Below, in pieces: positions 1 through 6,132 of a DNA stretch of 6,132 nt. Made by a program: the position numbers and the translations under genes. The stretch covers positions 1 through 6,132 of the forward strand of contig MNYL01000086.1 of NCBI GenBank assembly GCA_001873075.1. Direction: 5' to 3'. Position 1 is the stretch's first letter, and each line of letters begins with the position of its first letter. This DNA is from Fibrobacteres bacterium CG2_30_45_31. GTDB lineage: Bacteria; Fibrobacterota; Fibrobacteria; Fibrobacterales; Fibrobacteraceae. The notes under the pieces are model-generated. The model was given only the letters and a program-made list of their open reading frames with translations. It had not been told where the DNA came from and did no database searches.

Positions 1-705
1 CTTGCTCATCTTCGCTTTGCCATCCGTCCCCAAAAGAATTGGCATAAACATACCAATCTGAGGCTCCTTCCCTTCAAAAATTTGAAGATCCCGACCACGG
101 AGAACATTAAACTTCTGGTCTGTGCCACCAAGTTCAACATCGGATTCGATAGCGACAGAATCGTAACCCTGCATCATCGGATACATAAATTCATGGAGCG
201 AAATCGGCTGATTGGAAGCGTAGCGATTCTGAAAATCTTCTCGTTCGAGCATTTGAGCCACGGTAAACTGCCCCATCAATTCAGTGACTTTATTGAAGGG
301 AAGTTTTGAAAACCATTCTCCATTGTAATGAATTTCAACCTGTTCTCTGCGAACGACCTTAAAGAATTGTTCCTGATATTCCTTGGCATTTTCGAGAACT
401 TGCTCATGGGAGAGTCGAGGACGCATTTTATTGCGACCACTCGGATCACCAATCATTGCGGTGTAATCCCCCACAATGAGGACAACGGTGTGACCCAGAT
501 CTTGGAATTGGCGCAGTTTCCGCATAACCACCGTATGTCCAAAATGAACATCTGGTGCCGTTGGATCTACCCCTAACTTAACGCGAAGTGGTTTCCCCGT
601 ATCATAAGAGGCTTGCAATTTCTTTTCAAGGGAATCATGAGGAACGACTTCGATAACACCACGAAGTAAAATATCTAATTGTTCTTGAACAGGACGAAAT
701 TGCAT
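1..705 (-). CDS. tyrS: Tyrosyl-tRNA synthetase, N-terminal 235 residues (3' end outside window)
   Basis: Cytoplasmic class I aminoacyl-tRNA synthetase that activates tyrosine with ATP and loads it onto tRNA-Tyr. I translated the minus strand from ATG 705-703; the frame stays open to base 1, giving 235 codons of a protein usually about 400 residues long. Seen: GVDPTAPDVHFGH at residues 45-57, carrying the HIGH-type ATP motif as HFGH (54-57); GDYTAMIGDPSGR (79-91); the tyrosine-pocket stretch around YPMMQGYDS (175-183) with Y175, Q179 and D182; ELGGTDQKFN (191-200); and KMSK (232-235), the start of the KMSKS loop, exactly at the window edge. The NGEWFSKL and MLEREDF segments and the PTAP motif fit the TyrZ-like (type 2) bacterial branch rather than the E. 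coli TyrS type. The C-terminal anticodon-binding and S4-like regions are not visible. AGAGAGG seven bases upstream supports the start. A terminator separates it from the upstream regulator gene, so it is probably transcribed independently. Confidence 0.96.
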   Translation of the reverse strand, partial: MQFRPVQEQLDILLRGVIEVVPHDSLEKKLQASYDTGKPLRVKLGVDPTAPDVHFGHTVVMRKLRQFQDLGHTVVLIVGDYTAMIGDPSGRNKMRPRLSHEQVLENAKEYQEQFFKVVRREQVEIHYNGEWFSKLPFNKVTELMGQFTVAQMLEREDFQNRYASNQPISLHEFMYPMMQGYDSVAIESDVELGGTDQKFNVLRGRDLQIFEGKEPQIGMFMPILLGTDGKAKMSK

Positions 706-712
706 AAGTAAG

Positions 713-719
713 CCTCTCT
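713..719 (-). promoter_or_regulatory. Ribosome binding site of tyrS
   Basis: AGAGAGG on the minus strand, with seven bases before ATG at 705. It fixes the tyrS start, which otherwise rests only on similarity to family N-termini. Confidence 0.7.
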
Positions 720-726
720 AAAATCT

Positions 727-754
727 CTGATAAATTTAACAATATGCATTTCAA
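727..754 (-). promoter_or_regulatory. Possible sigma-70-type promoter of tyrS
   Basis: On the minus strand TTGAAA (754-749, five of six matches to TTGACA) is followed after 16 bases by TATCAG (732-727, four of six matches to TATAAT). Transcription would start near base 720, giving a leader of about 15 bases that includes the AGAGAGG ribosome binding site. The -35 box would overlap the last T residues of the upstream terminator. The -10 box is weak and the gap is AT-rich, so chance matches are likely; the main support is that tyrS needs a promoter after the terminator. Confidence 0.35.
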
Positions 755-807
755 AAAAAGGTTGTGGGCACACAAAATCATCAAACAACGGTTTTGCGCC
801 CACATCC
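753..807 (-). terminator. Rho-independent terminator after the regulator gene
   Basis: Read on the minus strand, the hairpin starts six bases after the TAA stop (816-814). The 5' arm GGATGTGGGCGCAAA (807-793, continuing to 792) pairs with the 3' arm TTTGTGTGCCCACAACC (776-760). The core is GTGGGC/GCCCAC, six perfect pairs. It is extended outward by T-A and two G-C pairs across one A/A mismatch, and inward by a G-U, a C-G and four A-U pairs across one bulged G. The loop is about 15 bases. Seven T residues (759-753) follow the stem at once. The opposite strand lacks a T-run after the stem, so it acts in one direction, ending the gltB-gltD-regulator transcript. Confidence 0.88.
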
Positions 808-813
808 ATACTG

Positions 814-2343
814 TTATGAGAAGCGTCTAGGATCTATGTCGAGCGTTTTAAGTTTATATCCAAGAATACGTTGCGTTGTCGAAAGAGCGCGAGCCGTAGC
901 GGCCACCTTCCCTTTCGCACTTTTCAGAGCATCACAGATAATATCACGCTCATAGGTTTCCACCATACTTTTAAGATCTCCACGAATCGGAGCTCCCGTA
1001 GTTTCCGCAGTCTGTAAAGTCGGAGGTAAATGATGGGGATATATGACGTTCCCTTCTGCAACAAGAACCGCGCGTTCAATACAATTTTCCAATTCGCGCA
1101 CATTCCCAGCCCAATGATAACTCATCAACATGTCAATAGTGCCTGTAGAGAGACGCCGCACATCTTTGTTAATGAGTTTGCTGTAATGTTCCAAGAAGAA
1201 ATCAGCTAAGAGGACAATGTCACTTTTGCGTTTGCGTAAAGGAGGCACATAGATGGGAAAGATATGCAGGCGGTAGTAGAGATCCTCACGAAACTTTCCT
1301 TCATGAACCATTTTCATTAAATCTTTATTTGTTGCTGCAATCACGCGAATGTTGACATGAATGGTTTTCGTCCCACCCACACGTTCAAATTCGCGTTCCT
1401 GAAGTACGCGCAAGAGCTTTATTTGAAGTGCCATGGAAATTTCACCAATTTCATCAAGGAAAATGGTTCCTCCATCAGCAAGCTCAAATCGCCCTTTACG
1501 TTCAGAGGTAGCACCCGTAAAGGCGCCCTTTTCATGGCCAAATAGCTCACTTTCAATAATGCTCTCTGGAAGTGCGGCACAATGAACTCTAATAAACGGG
1601 CCACTGGTTCTATCCGAATTATAATGAATCGCATGAGCCACTAATTCTTTACCAGTACCGGTTTCACCAAGAATCAAAACTGTCGAGGGACTTTTAGCCA
1701 CTTTCGCAATTTGATCATAAACAATTTGCATTTCCCGAGAATTACCAACAATGTTAGTCGGTCTAAACCGGTCTTTGAGTTCTGATCGCAAACGCTCATT
1801 TTCAGCTTGCAAAATTTCACATTCTTCTTCGGCTTGTCTACGCAATTTTACCGATGAAGCAATCATCATGGCTATGATTTCTAAAAGTCGTAAATCTTGT
1901 TTTAAGTTTTCATCCGAGGGATCCAATTCATCCGCACTTAACGTACCAACAACTTCACGTTCTACAGTGATTGGGACACAAATAAATGCTTTATTGGCAT
2001 CTTTGCCGCGACCCGTACGATCCAAAAAATTGGGGTCGTTCCCAACAGAGGGTATAACGATGGCTTTTCCTGTTTCAACCACTTTGCCTGTGATACCTTC
2101 GCCAACCTTATATCGTCCCTTTTTAGCCTGCTGAGAAGAAAGACCATGAGCGACTTCAATGGCAATTTCCCCCGTTTGTCGATTATACAACGTAACAGTA
2201 GCATGTTTGATTCCCATATACTCGCCAAGAGCATTCATAACGGGATGCAAGACATCTCTCATATCTAGGTTGTCATCCAAGACACGACTGATCTGATAAA
2301 GCAGCTCTAGCTCTTTAATTTTGCGAATATCACTAGGATTCAT
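814..2343 (-). CDS. NifA-type sigma-54-dependent transcriptional activator (GAF, AAA+, Fis-type HTH)
   Basis: A 509-residue cytoplasmic bacterial enhancer-binding protein that would use ATP hydrolysis to open promoters held by sigma-54 RNA polymerase. Domains: GAF sensor, about 15-165; a charged coiled-coil-like linker, about 166-192; AAA+ domain, about 196-430, with Walker A GETGTGKE (226-233), the sigma-54 contact loop GAFTGA (273-278), Walker B GGTIFLDEIG (291-300), sensor I AATN (336-339), the arginine-finger region REDLYYRL (352-359) and sensor II GNVREL (413-418); and a C-terminal helix-turn-helix, about 477-502. There is no receiver domain, so it is not a two-component response regulator like NtrC. 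Architecture matches NifA, but the paired-cysteine signature of oxygen-sensitive alphaproteobacterial NifA after the AAA+ domain is absent; no cysteine lies between 421 and 470. ATG 2343 is supported by AAGAGGA nine bases upstream. The gene follows gltD by 35 bases without a terminator. Its targets cannot be read from the sequence; control of nitrogen genes, perhaps gltBD itself, is inferred. Confidence 0.93.
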   Translation of the reverse strand: MNPSDIRKIKELELLYQISRVLDDNLDMRDVLHPVMNALGEYMGIKHATVTLYNRQTGEIAIEVAHGLSSQQAKKGRYKVGEGITGKVVETGKAIVIPSVGNDPNFLDRTGRGKDANKAFICVPITVEREVVGTLSADELDPSDENLKQDLRLLEIIAMMIASSVKLRRQAEEECEILQAENERLRSELKDRFRPTNIVGNSREMQIVYDQIAKVAKSPSTVLILGETGTGKELVAHAIHYNSDRTSGPFIRVHCAALPESIIESELFGHEKGAFTGATSERKGRFELADGGTIFLDEIGEISMALQIKLLRVLQEREFERVGGTKTIHVNIRVIAATNKDLMKMVHEGKFREDLYYRLHIFPIYVPPLRKRKSDIVLLADFFLEHYSKLINKDVRRLSTGTIDMLMSYHWAGNVRELENCIERAVLVAEGNVIYPHHLPPTLQTAETTGAPIRGDLKSMVETYERDIICDALKSAKGKVAATARALSTTQRILGYKLKTLDIDPRRFS

Positions 2344-2352
2344 CTTTACATT

Positions 2353-2359
2353 TCCTCTT
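2353..2359 (-). promoter_or_regulatory. Ribosome binding site of the sigma-54 activator gene
   Basis: AAGAGGA on the minus strand, nine bases before ATG 2343. It lies in the 35-base gap after gltD, which holds no terminator and no convincing promoter, in keeping with co-transcription from gltBD. Confidence 0.65.
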
Positions 2360-2378
2360 ACGTGATTGATCTATCAAA

Positions 2379-3800
2379 CTATATGAGGCTTTGCACACAC
2401 TGATTCGCAACACGAATCCCGTCAGCAATGGCACGAACAACAAGAGAAGGTCCTGAAGCTACATCACCCACAATATAGACATCTTGTGCGGATGTTTTTC
2501 CAGAAGAATCCCGAATAATCGTCCCTCGGCCATCCACTGAAAGATTTAACGCTTCGACAACAAGTGGTATAGCGTGCCCAGTAAAGCCCATAGCGAGAAG
2601 CACTAAGTCTGCTTCCAAAATAAATTCGGATCCCGCTTTCGCGACTGGGGACATACGACCATCTGCTCCGCGAACCCATTCGACTTCGACACAACGCAAA
2701 GCTTTGACTTTCCCATTGCTTCCAATCACTTCGAGTGTGTTGACACACCACCGGCGTTCGCAGCCTTCTTTGTGACTCGATGTTTCCTTGAATAGCACGG
2801 GCCACTCCGGCCACGGATTGGTTTGGGCGCGAGCCATCGGAGGCTTGGGCATAATTTCAATTTGCGTGACAGAAATGGCGCCTTGACGAATCGCTGTACC
2901 AATACAATCGGAGCCAGTATCACCACCACCAATAACCACCACTCGCTTATTATTCGCGTTAAGTAAAGGGTCTGGCGAGAATACTTCTGCACCATTCAGA
3001 CGATTCTGCTGAGTCAAAAAATCCAAAGCAAAATAAATGCCTGAGAAATCTCGTCCTGGAACATTTAAATCACGGGGTTTTCTTGCCCCACAAGCAAGAA
3101 TAATGGCATCATTTTTTCGAAGCACATATTCTGGAGAAATGTCTTTCCCTACTTCCACCTCAGTTTCAAACTGAATGCCTTCTTCTCTCATGAGAGCAAT
3201 GCGGCGTTCCACAATTTTCTTGTCCAACTTAAAATCGGGAATTCCATAACGCAAAAGACCTCCCAAATATTGGGCCTTTTCATACACGGTGACATGAATT
3301 CCCTGACGATTGAGCATTTCTGCCGCAGCAAGTCCAGAAGGACCGGAACCGATGACCGCAACAGCTTTTTCGAGATGCTGTGCAGGAACATTAGGGCGAA
3401 CCCAACCATTTTCGAACCCAGTTTCAATAATACGATGTTCTATTTCGCGAATGGATACAGAATCTCCATTGAGTCCATTAACACAGGACCCTTCACAGAG
3501 AGCAGGACAAATGACGCTGGTAAATTCCGGGAAGGGACTCGTAGAAAGCAGTATTTCAAGAGCCTTTTTCCATTCTCCAATGCTAGCCGCATGGTTAAAT
3601 TCAGGGATAACATTTTGGAGAGGGCACCCCATTCCATGACAAAACGGAACGCCACAATCCATACAACGAAGTGCTTGTTCCCGCAAAGCCTCTGGAGCCA
3701 ATTCTTTTGCCACTGGTTTATAATCGTGAACACGTTCTTCTTTAGAGCGATAACCGGGATCAACTCTTGGGATTGTCATAAAAGCTTTATCTTGACTCAT
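2379..3800 (-). CDS. gltD: Glutamate synthase [NADPH] small (beta) subunit
   Basis: FAD-containing subunit that oxidises NADPH and passes electrons to the GltB subunit for reductive formation of glutamate from 2-oxoglutarate and glutamine. At 473 residues it has the usual full length for bacterial GltD. The N-terminal iron-sulphur region has C46-x2-C49-x4-C54-x4-C59 and, further on, C98-x3-C102-x3-C106, the cysteines expected to hold the [4Fe-4S] clusters at the subunit interface. The FAD site has the Rossmann motif GSGPSG (151-156) and a closing VGDVASGPSL (444-453). The NADPH site has VIGGGDTGSD (289-298). NPWPEWP (328-334) is typical of the bacterial small subunit. The start at ATG 3800 is favoured over the in-frame ATG eight codons in, because GGGAGGA lies six bases upstream. 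That ribosome binding site touches the gltB stop codon 12 bases away, so translation of the two subunits is probably coupled. The stop is TAG. No broken motif is seen. Related FAD proteins such as the PreT subunit share this fold, but the adjacent gltB settles the identity. Confidence 0.97.
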   Translation of the reverse strand: MSQDKAFMTIPRVDPGYRSKEERVHDYKPVAKELAPEALREQALRCMDCGVPFCHGMGCPLQNVIPEFNHAASIGEWKKALEILLSTSPFPEFTSVICPALCEGSCVNGLNGDSVSIREIEHRIIETGFENGWVRPNVPAQHLEKAVAVIGSGPSGLAAAEMLNRQGIHVTVYEKAQYLGGLLRYGIPDFKLDKKIVERRIALMREEGIQFETEVEVGKDISPEYVLRKNDAIILACGARKPRDLNVPGRDFSGIYFALDFLTQQNRLNGAEVFSPDPLLNANNKRVVVIGGGDTGSDCIGTAIRQGAISVTQIEIMPKPPMARAQTNPWPEWPVLFKETSSHKEGCERRWCVNTLEVIGSNGKVKALRCVEVEWVRGADGRMSPVAKAGSEFILEADLVLLAMGFTGHAIPLVVEALNLSVDGRGTIIRDSSGKTSAQDVYIVGDVASGPSLVVRAIADGIRVANQCVQSLI

Positions 3801-3806
3801 GATATA

Positions 3807-3813
3807 TCCTCCC
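3807..3813 (-). promoter_or_regulatory. Ribosome binding site of gltD overlapping the gltB stop codon
   Basis: GGGAGGA on the minus strand, six bases before ATG 3800. Its first G (3813) is also the last base of the gltB TAG stop (3815-3813). This layout suggests that ribosomes finishing gltB help initiation at gltD, suiting subunits needed in equal amounts. Confidence 0.8.
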
Positions 3814-6132
3814 TATTCGTGAGCCTTGGCTCTGCGTGGAACTTCTTCATCTTTTTTACTCATCGCTCCGAGAACTCGGCGATATTCCATGGGGAATACC
3901 TTCACAAAGCGTTCTCTTTCTCGACCCCAGTTTTTCAAAACTCTCGAAGCCTTGGGGCTCCCTGTATAGCGAACATGGTTTTCTAGTAAAGCGCGAAGTT
4001 CATCCTCATCTGATTCATCTAAAAGATCCAAGTCGACCATGTCGGTATTGCAAAGACTGTCAAAACGACCATTTTCATCATAGACGTATGCAATGCCACC
4101 GCTCATCCCTGCGCCAAAATTTACACCCGTAAGGCCAAGTACCACGACCCGCCCATCTGTCATGTATTCGCAGGCATGGTCACCGACACCTTCTACAACG
4201 GCATTCGCACCACTATTACGAATCGCAAAACGTTCTCCGGCGCAACCATTGATATAAACTTCACCTGAGGTTGCCCCATACAAGATGACATTCCCCGCGA
4301 TGACATTATCTTCAGGCGGACAAGTTAAACCCTGCGGAGGGCGAATAATGATTTTTCCACCGGAAAGACTCTTGCCGATATAGTCATTCGCTTCTCCTTC
4401 CAGTTTTAATGTAAGCCCATGAGACAAGAAGGCCCCCAAGCTTTGACCCGCAGATCCCTTGAGATCTAACGTAATCGTATCATCAGGAAGTCCTACATAC
4501 CCATAGCGTCTTGCAATGCGACTGGAGACAAGGGAACCCAAAGTGCGGTGAATATTACGCACATCGTGTTGAATGGTCACCTTTCGGCCCTTTTCAATGG
4601 CATCCCCGATCTGATTCAAGAATTCATAGTCCAAAGCCCCTTCAAGACCAGTGGCCTGATGCTCCGTACAGTGCACTTGTGACGCTTCCGCAGGAACACG
4701 ATGGAAAATCTTACTGAGGTCAAGCCCCTGCGTCTTCCAAAATGAAACCGCAGGATTCAGTTCCAACAGATCACTATGACCCACCATTTCATCAAAGGTG
4801 CGGAATCCAAGCGTTGCCATGTATTCACGTACTTCTTCAGCAATAAATTGGAAAAAGTGAATGATAAATTCTGGGGAGCCTTTGAATCGTTTTCTCAATT
4901 CTGGGTCTTGAGTGGCCACTCCCACAGGACAACCATTGGTGTGACACTTGCGCATCATCACACAGCCAAGTACCACCAATATCGTTGTGGCAAAACCAAA
5001 TTCTTCAGCACCCAAAAGAGCGGCGATAACAACATCTCTTCCTGTTTTTATCTGTCCATCCACCTGTAAACGCACACGACTCCGCAATCCATTGAGGACC
5101 AAAGTCTGTTGCGCTTCGGCAATGCCCAATTCCCAAGGGGCACCCACATGCTTAATTGAAGATAATGGAGAAGCCCCTGTACCGCCATCATATCCCGAAA
5201 TCAGAATCATGTCAGCACGCGCTTTTGCAACCCCTGCGGCCACCGTACCGACGCCTTCTTCTGATACTAACTTCACAGAAACCCGCGCCTGATCATTCGC
5301 ATTGCGCAAATCATAAATCAACTGCGCAATATCTTCAATGGAATAAATGTCATGATGCGGAGGGGGACTTATCAAAGTTACCCCAGGTGTAGAATGACGA
5401 ACGCGAGCAATCTCATCGTTCACCTTGTGACCAGGAAGTTGACCGCCCTCACCAGGTTTCGCACCCTGAGCAATTTTGATCTGTAATTCCTTGGCATTCA
5501 CCAAATATTCCGAAGTGACACCGAATCGCCCACTCGCGATCTGCTTAATTGCACTAGAAAGAGAATCCCCATTAGGAAGTAGCTGATAACGACGAGGATC
5601 TTCGCCCCCTTCACCACTATTACTCTTACCGCCAATACGATTCATAGCAATAGCAATCGATTCATGAGCTTCCCGTGAAATGGAACCATAACTCATGGCA
5701 CCTGTCACAAAACGCTTCATAATTTCTGTAGCAGGTTCCACTTCTTCAAGTGGAATAGCTGTCGTTGGCTTCATCGCAAAAAGACCGCGCAAAGTACTCT
5801 GTTTTTCCGCTTGATCGTTTATTTGTGCGGCATACTTTTTGTAACGTCCATAATCATCATTGCGAGTGGCAGCCTGTAAATCACTGATAGAAGAAGGAGT
5901 CCAGAGATGCCGTTCTCCATCTTTCCGATAACGATACTGTCCACCTACAGGGAGAATAGAATCCTTAGATTCGATACTCGCCCGCCAACGCATGAGAATT
6001 TCGGTGGCAATCTGTTCCATGCCGATACCACCCACGCAATTTGCAGTGCCCGTAAAGTATTTTTCCACAACACTATCCGAAATGCCAATAATTTCAAAGA
6101 CTTGAGCATTTCGATAACTTCTCAGTGTAGAT
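3813..6132 (-). CDS. gltB: Glutamate synthase [NADPH] large (alpha) subunit, C-terminal half (5' end outside window)
   Basis: Catalytic subunit of glutamate synthase: FMN- and [3Fe-4S]-containing, converting 2-oxoglutarate plus glutamine-derived ammonia to glutamate. The frame is open from base 6131 to TAG at 3815-3813, giving 772 visible residues of a protein normally near 1,500. A GTG at 6068 is not the start, since the 21 codons before it (SYRNAQVFEIIGIS) continue the conserved sequence. Numbering from the edge: end of the central domain and linker, to about 120; FMN-binding synthase domain, about 125-450, with GAMSYGSIS, SNSGEGGEDP, GAKPGEGGQLPGHKV, SPPPHHDIYSIEDL-like and SGYDGGTGASP stretches; the cluster C390-x5-C396-x4-C401 (bases 4964-4929) that holds [3Fe-4S]; and the C-terminal beta-helix (GXGXG) domain, about 515-715, rich in spaced glycines. 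The N-terminal glutaminase with its nucleophile Cys1 lies beyond the right edge, as would the operon promoter. Presence of gltD next door makes this the NADPH two-subunit type rather than the fused or ferredoxin type. Confidence 0.97.
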   Translation of the reverse strand, partial: STLRSYRNAQVFEIIGISDSVVEKYFTGTANCVGGIGMEQIATEILMRWRASIESKDSILPVGGQYRYRKDGERHLWTPSSISDLQAATRNDDYGRYKKYAAQINDQAEKQSTLRGLFAMKPTTAIPLEEVEPATEIMKRFVTGAMSYGSISREAHESIAIAMNRIGGKSNSGEGGEDPRRYQLLPNGDSLSSAIKQIASGRFGVTSEYLVNAKELQIKIAQGAKPGEGGQLPGHKVNDEIARVRHSTPGVTLISPPPHHDIYSIEDIAQLIYDLRNANDQARVSVKLVSEEGVGTVAAGVAKARADMILISGYDGGTGASPLSSIKHVGAPWELGIAEAQQTLVLNGLRSRVRLQVDGQIKTGRDVVIAALLGAEEFGFATTILVVLGCVMMRKCHTNGCPVGVATQDPELRKRFKGSPEFIIHFFQFIAEEVREYMATLGFRTFDEMVGHSDLLELNPAVSFWKTQGLDLSKIFHRVPAEASQVHCTEHQATGLEGALDYEFLNQIGDAIEKGRKVTIQHDVRNIHRTLGSLVSSRIARRYGYVGLPDDTITLDLKGSAGQSLGAFLSHGLTLKLEGEANDYIGKSLSGGKIIIRPPQGLTCPPEDNVIAGNVILYGATSGEVYINGCAGERFAIRNSGANAVVEGVGDHACEYMTDGRVVVLGLTGVNFGAGMSGGIAYVYDENGRFDSLCNTDMVDLDLLDESDEDELRALLENHVRYTGSPKASRVLKNWGRERERFVKVFPMEYRRVLGAMSKKDEEVPRRAKAHE

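Noticed and set aside
82..576. Two short plus-strand open frames near the left edge
   Set aside because: Both are antisense to tyrS, whose minus-strand translation carries all the expected synthetase motifs.
706..813. T-box or other tRNA-sensing leader upstream of tyrS
   Set aside because: Only about 48 bases lie between the terminator and the tyrS start, far too few for a T-box, and no T-box core sequence is present.
2366..2377. Small inverted repeat TTGAT-CT-ATCAA between gltD and the activator gene
   Set aside because: Five-base arms in an AT-rich gap are expected by chance; it does not resemble the TGT-N10-ACA NifA site and is too weak for a terminator. No copy was noticed in the other gaps.
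2344..2378. Sigma-54 promoter (GG-N10-GC) before the activator gene
   Set aside because: No GG and GC pair with the right spacing is seen in the gap; any such promoter for this operon would lie upstream of gltB, outside the window.
3270..3986. A 238-codon open frame on the plus strand across the gltB/gltD junction
   Set aside because: It lies wholly antisense to two confidently identified genes, its translation has no recognisable domain, and it has no independent support such as a clear ribosome binding site. It is a by-product of the codon use of the real genes.
6066..6068. GTG as the start of a shorter gltB-like protein
   Set aside because: The frame continues upstream with conserved glutamate synthase sequence to the window edge, and there is no ribosome binding site before the GTG; the gene is simply cut by the window.

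Overview
The window is a compact stretch of a bacterial chromosome with every recognisable gene on the minus strand. Read in the direction of transcription the order is: glutamate synthase large subunit (gltB, C-terminal half only), glutamate synthase small subunit (gltD), a NifA-type sigma-54 activator, an intrinsic terminator, and the N-terminal part of tyrosyl-tRNA synthetase (tyrS). Both ends of the window cut a gene: gltB enters at the right edge and tyrS leaves at the left edge, in the middle of its KMSKS signature.

The first three genes look like one operon. gltB and gltD are separated by 12 bases, and the gltD ribosome binding site touches the gltB stop codon. gltD and the regulator gene are separated by 35 bases, with no terminator between them. 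A strong hairpin followed by seven T residues lies just after the regulator stop codon and closes the unit. GltB and GltD together form NADPH-dependent glutamate synthase, the second half of the GS-GOGAT ammonium assimilation route. The regulator has a GAF sensor domain, an AAA+ domain with an intact GAFTGA loop, and a Fis-type helix-turn-helix. It is the kind of protein that would let RNA polymerase with sigma-54 start transcription in response to nitrogen status. That link to nitrogen is inferred from gene position and family resemblance. tyrS is a housekeeping gene that probably has its own promoter in the 108-base gap.

The organism must use sigma-54 and have the bacterial two-subunit GOGAT. 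Base composition is moderate (about 45% G+C by eye). The style of the NifA-like and TyrS proteins made me think of a PVC-superphylum or similar Gram-negative lineage, but this is only an impression. Non-coding sequence is limited to 706-813, 2344-2378 and 3801-3812. I see no RNA genes, mobile elements, CRISPR arrays or repeats. This is an ordinary core-metabolism region; the one mildly unusual point is a NifA-type activator built into the gltBD operon.
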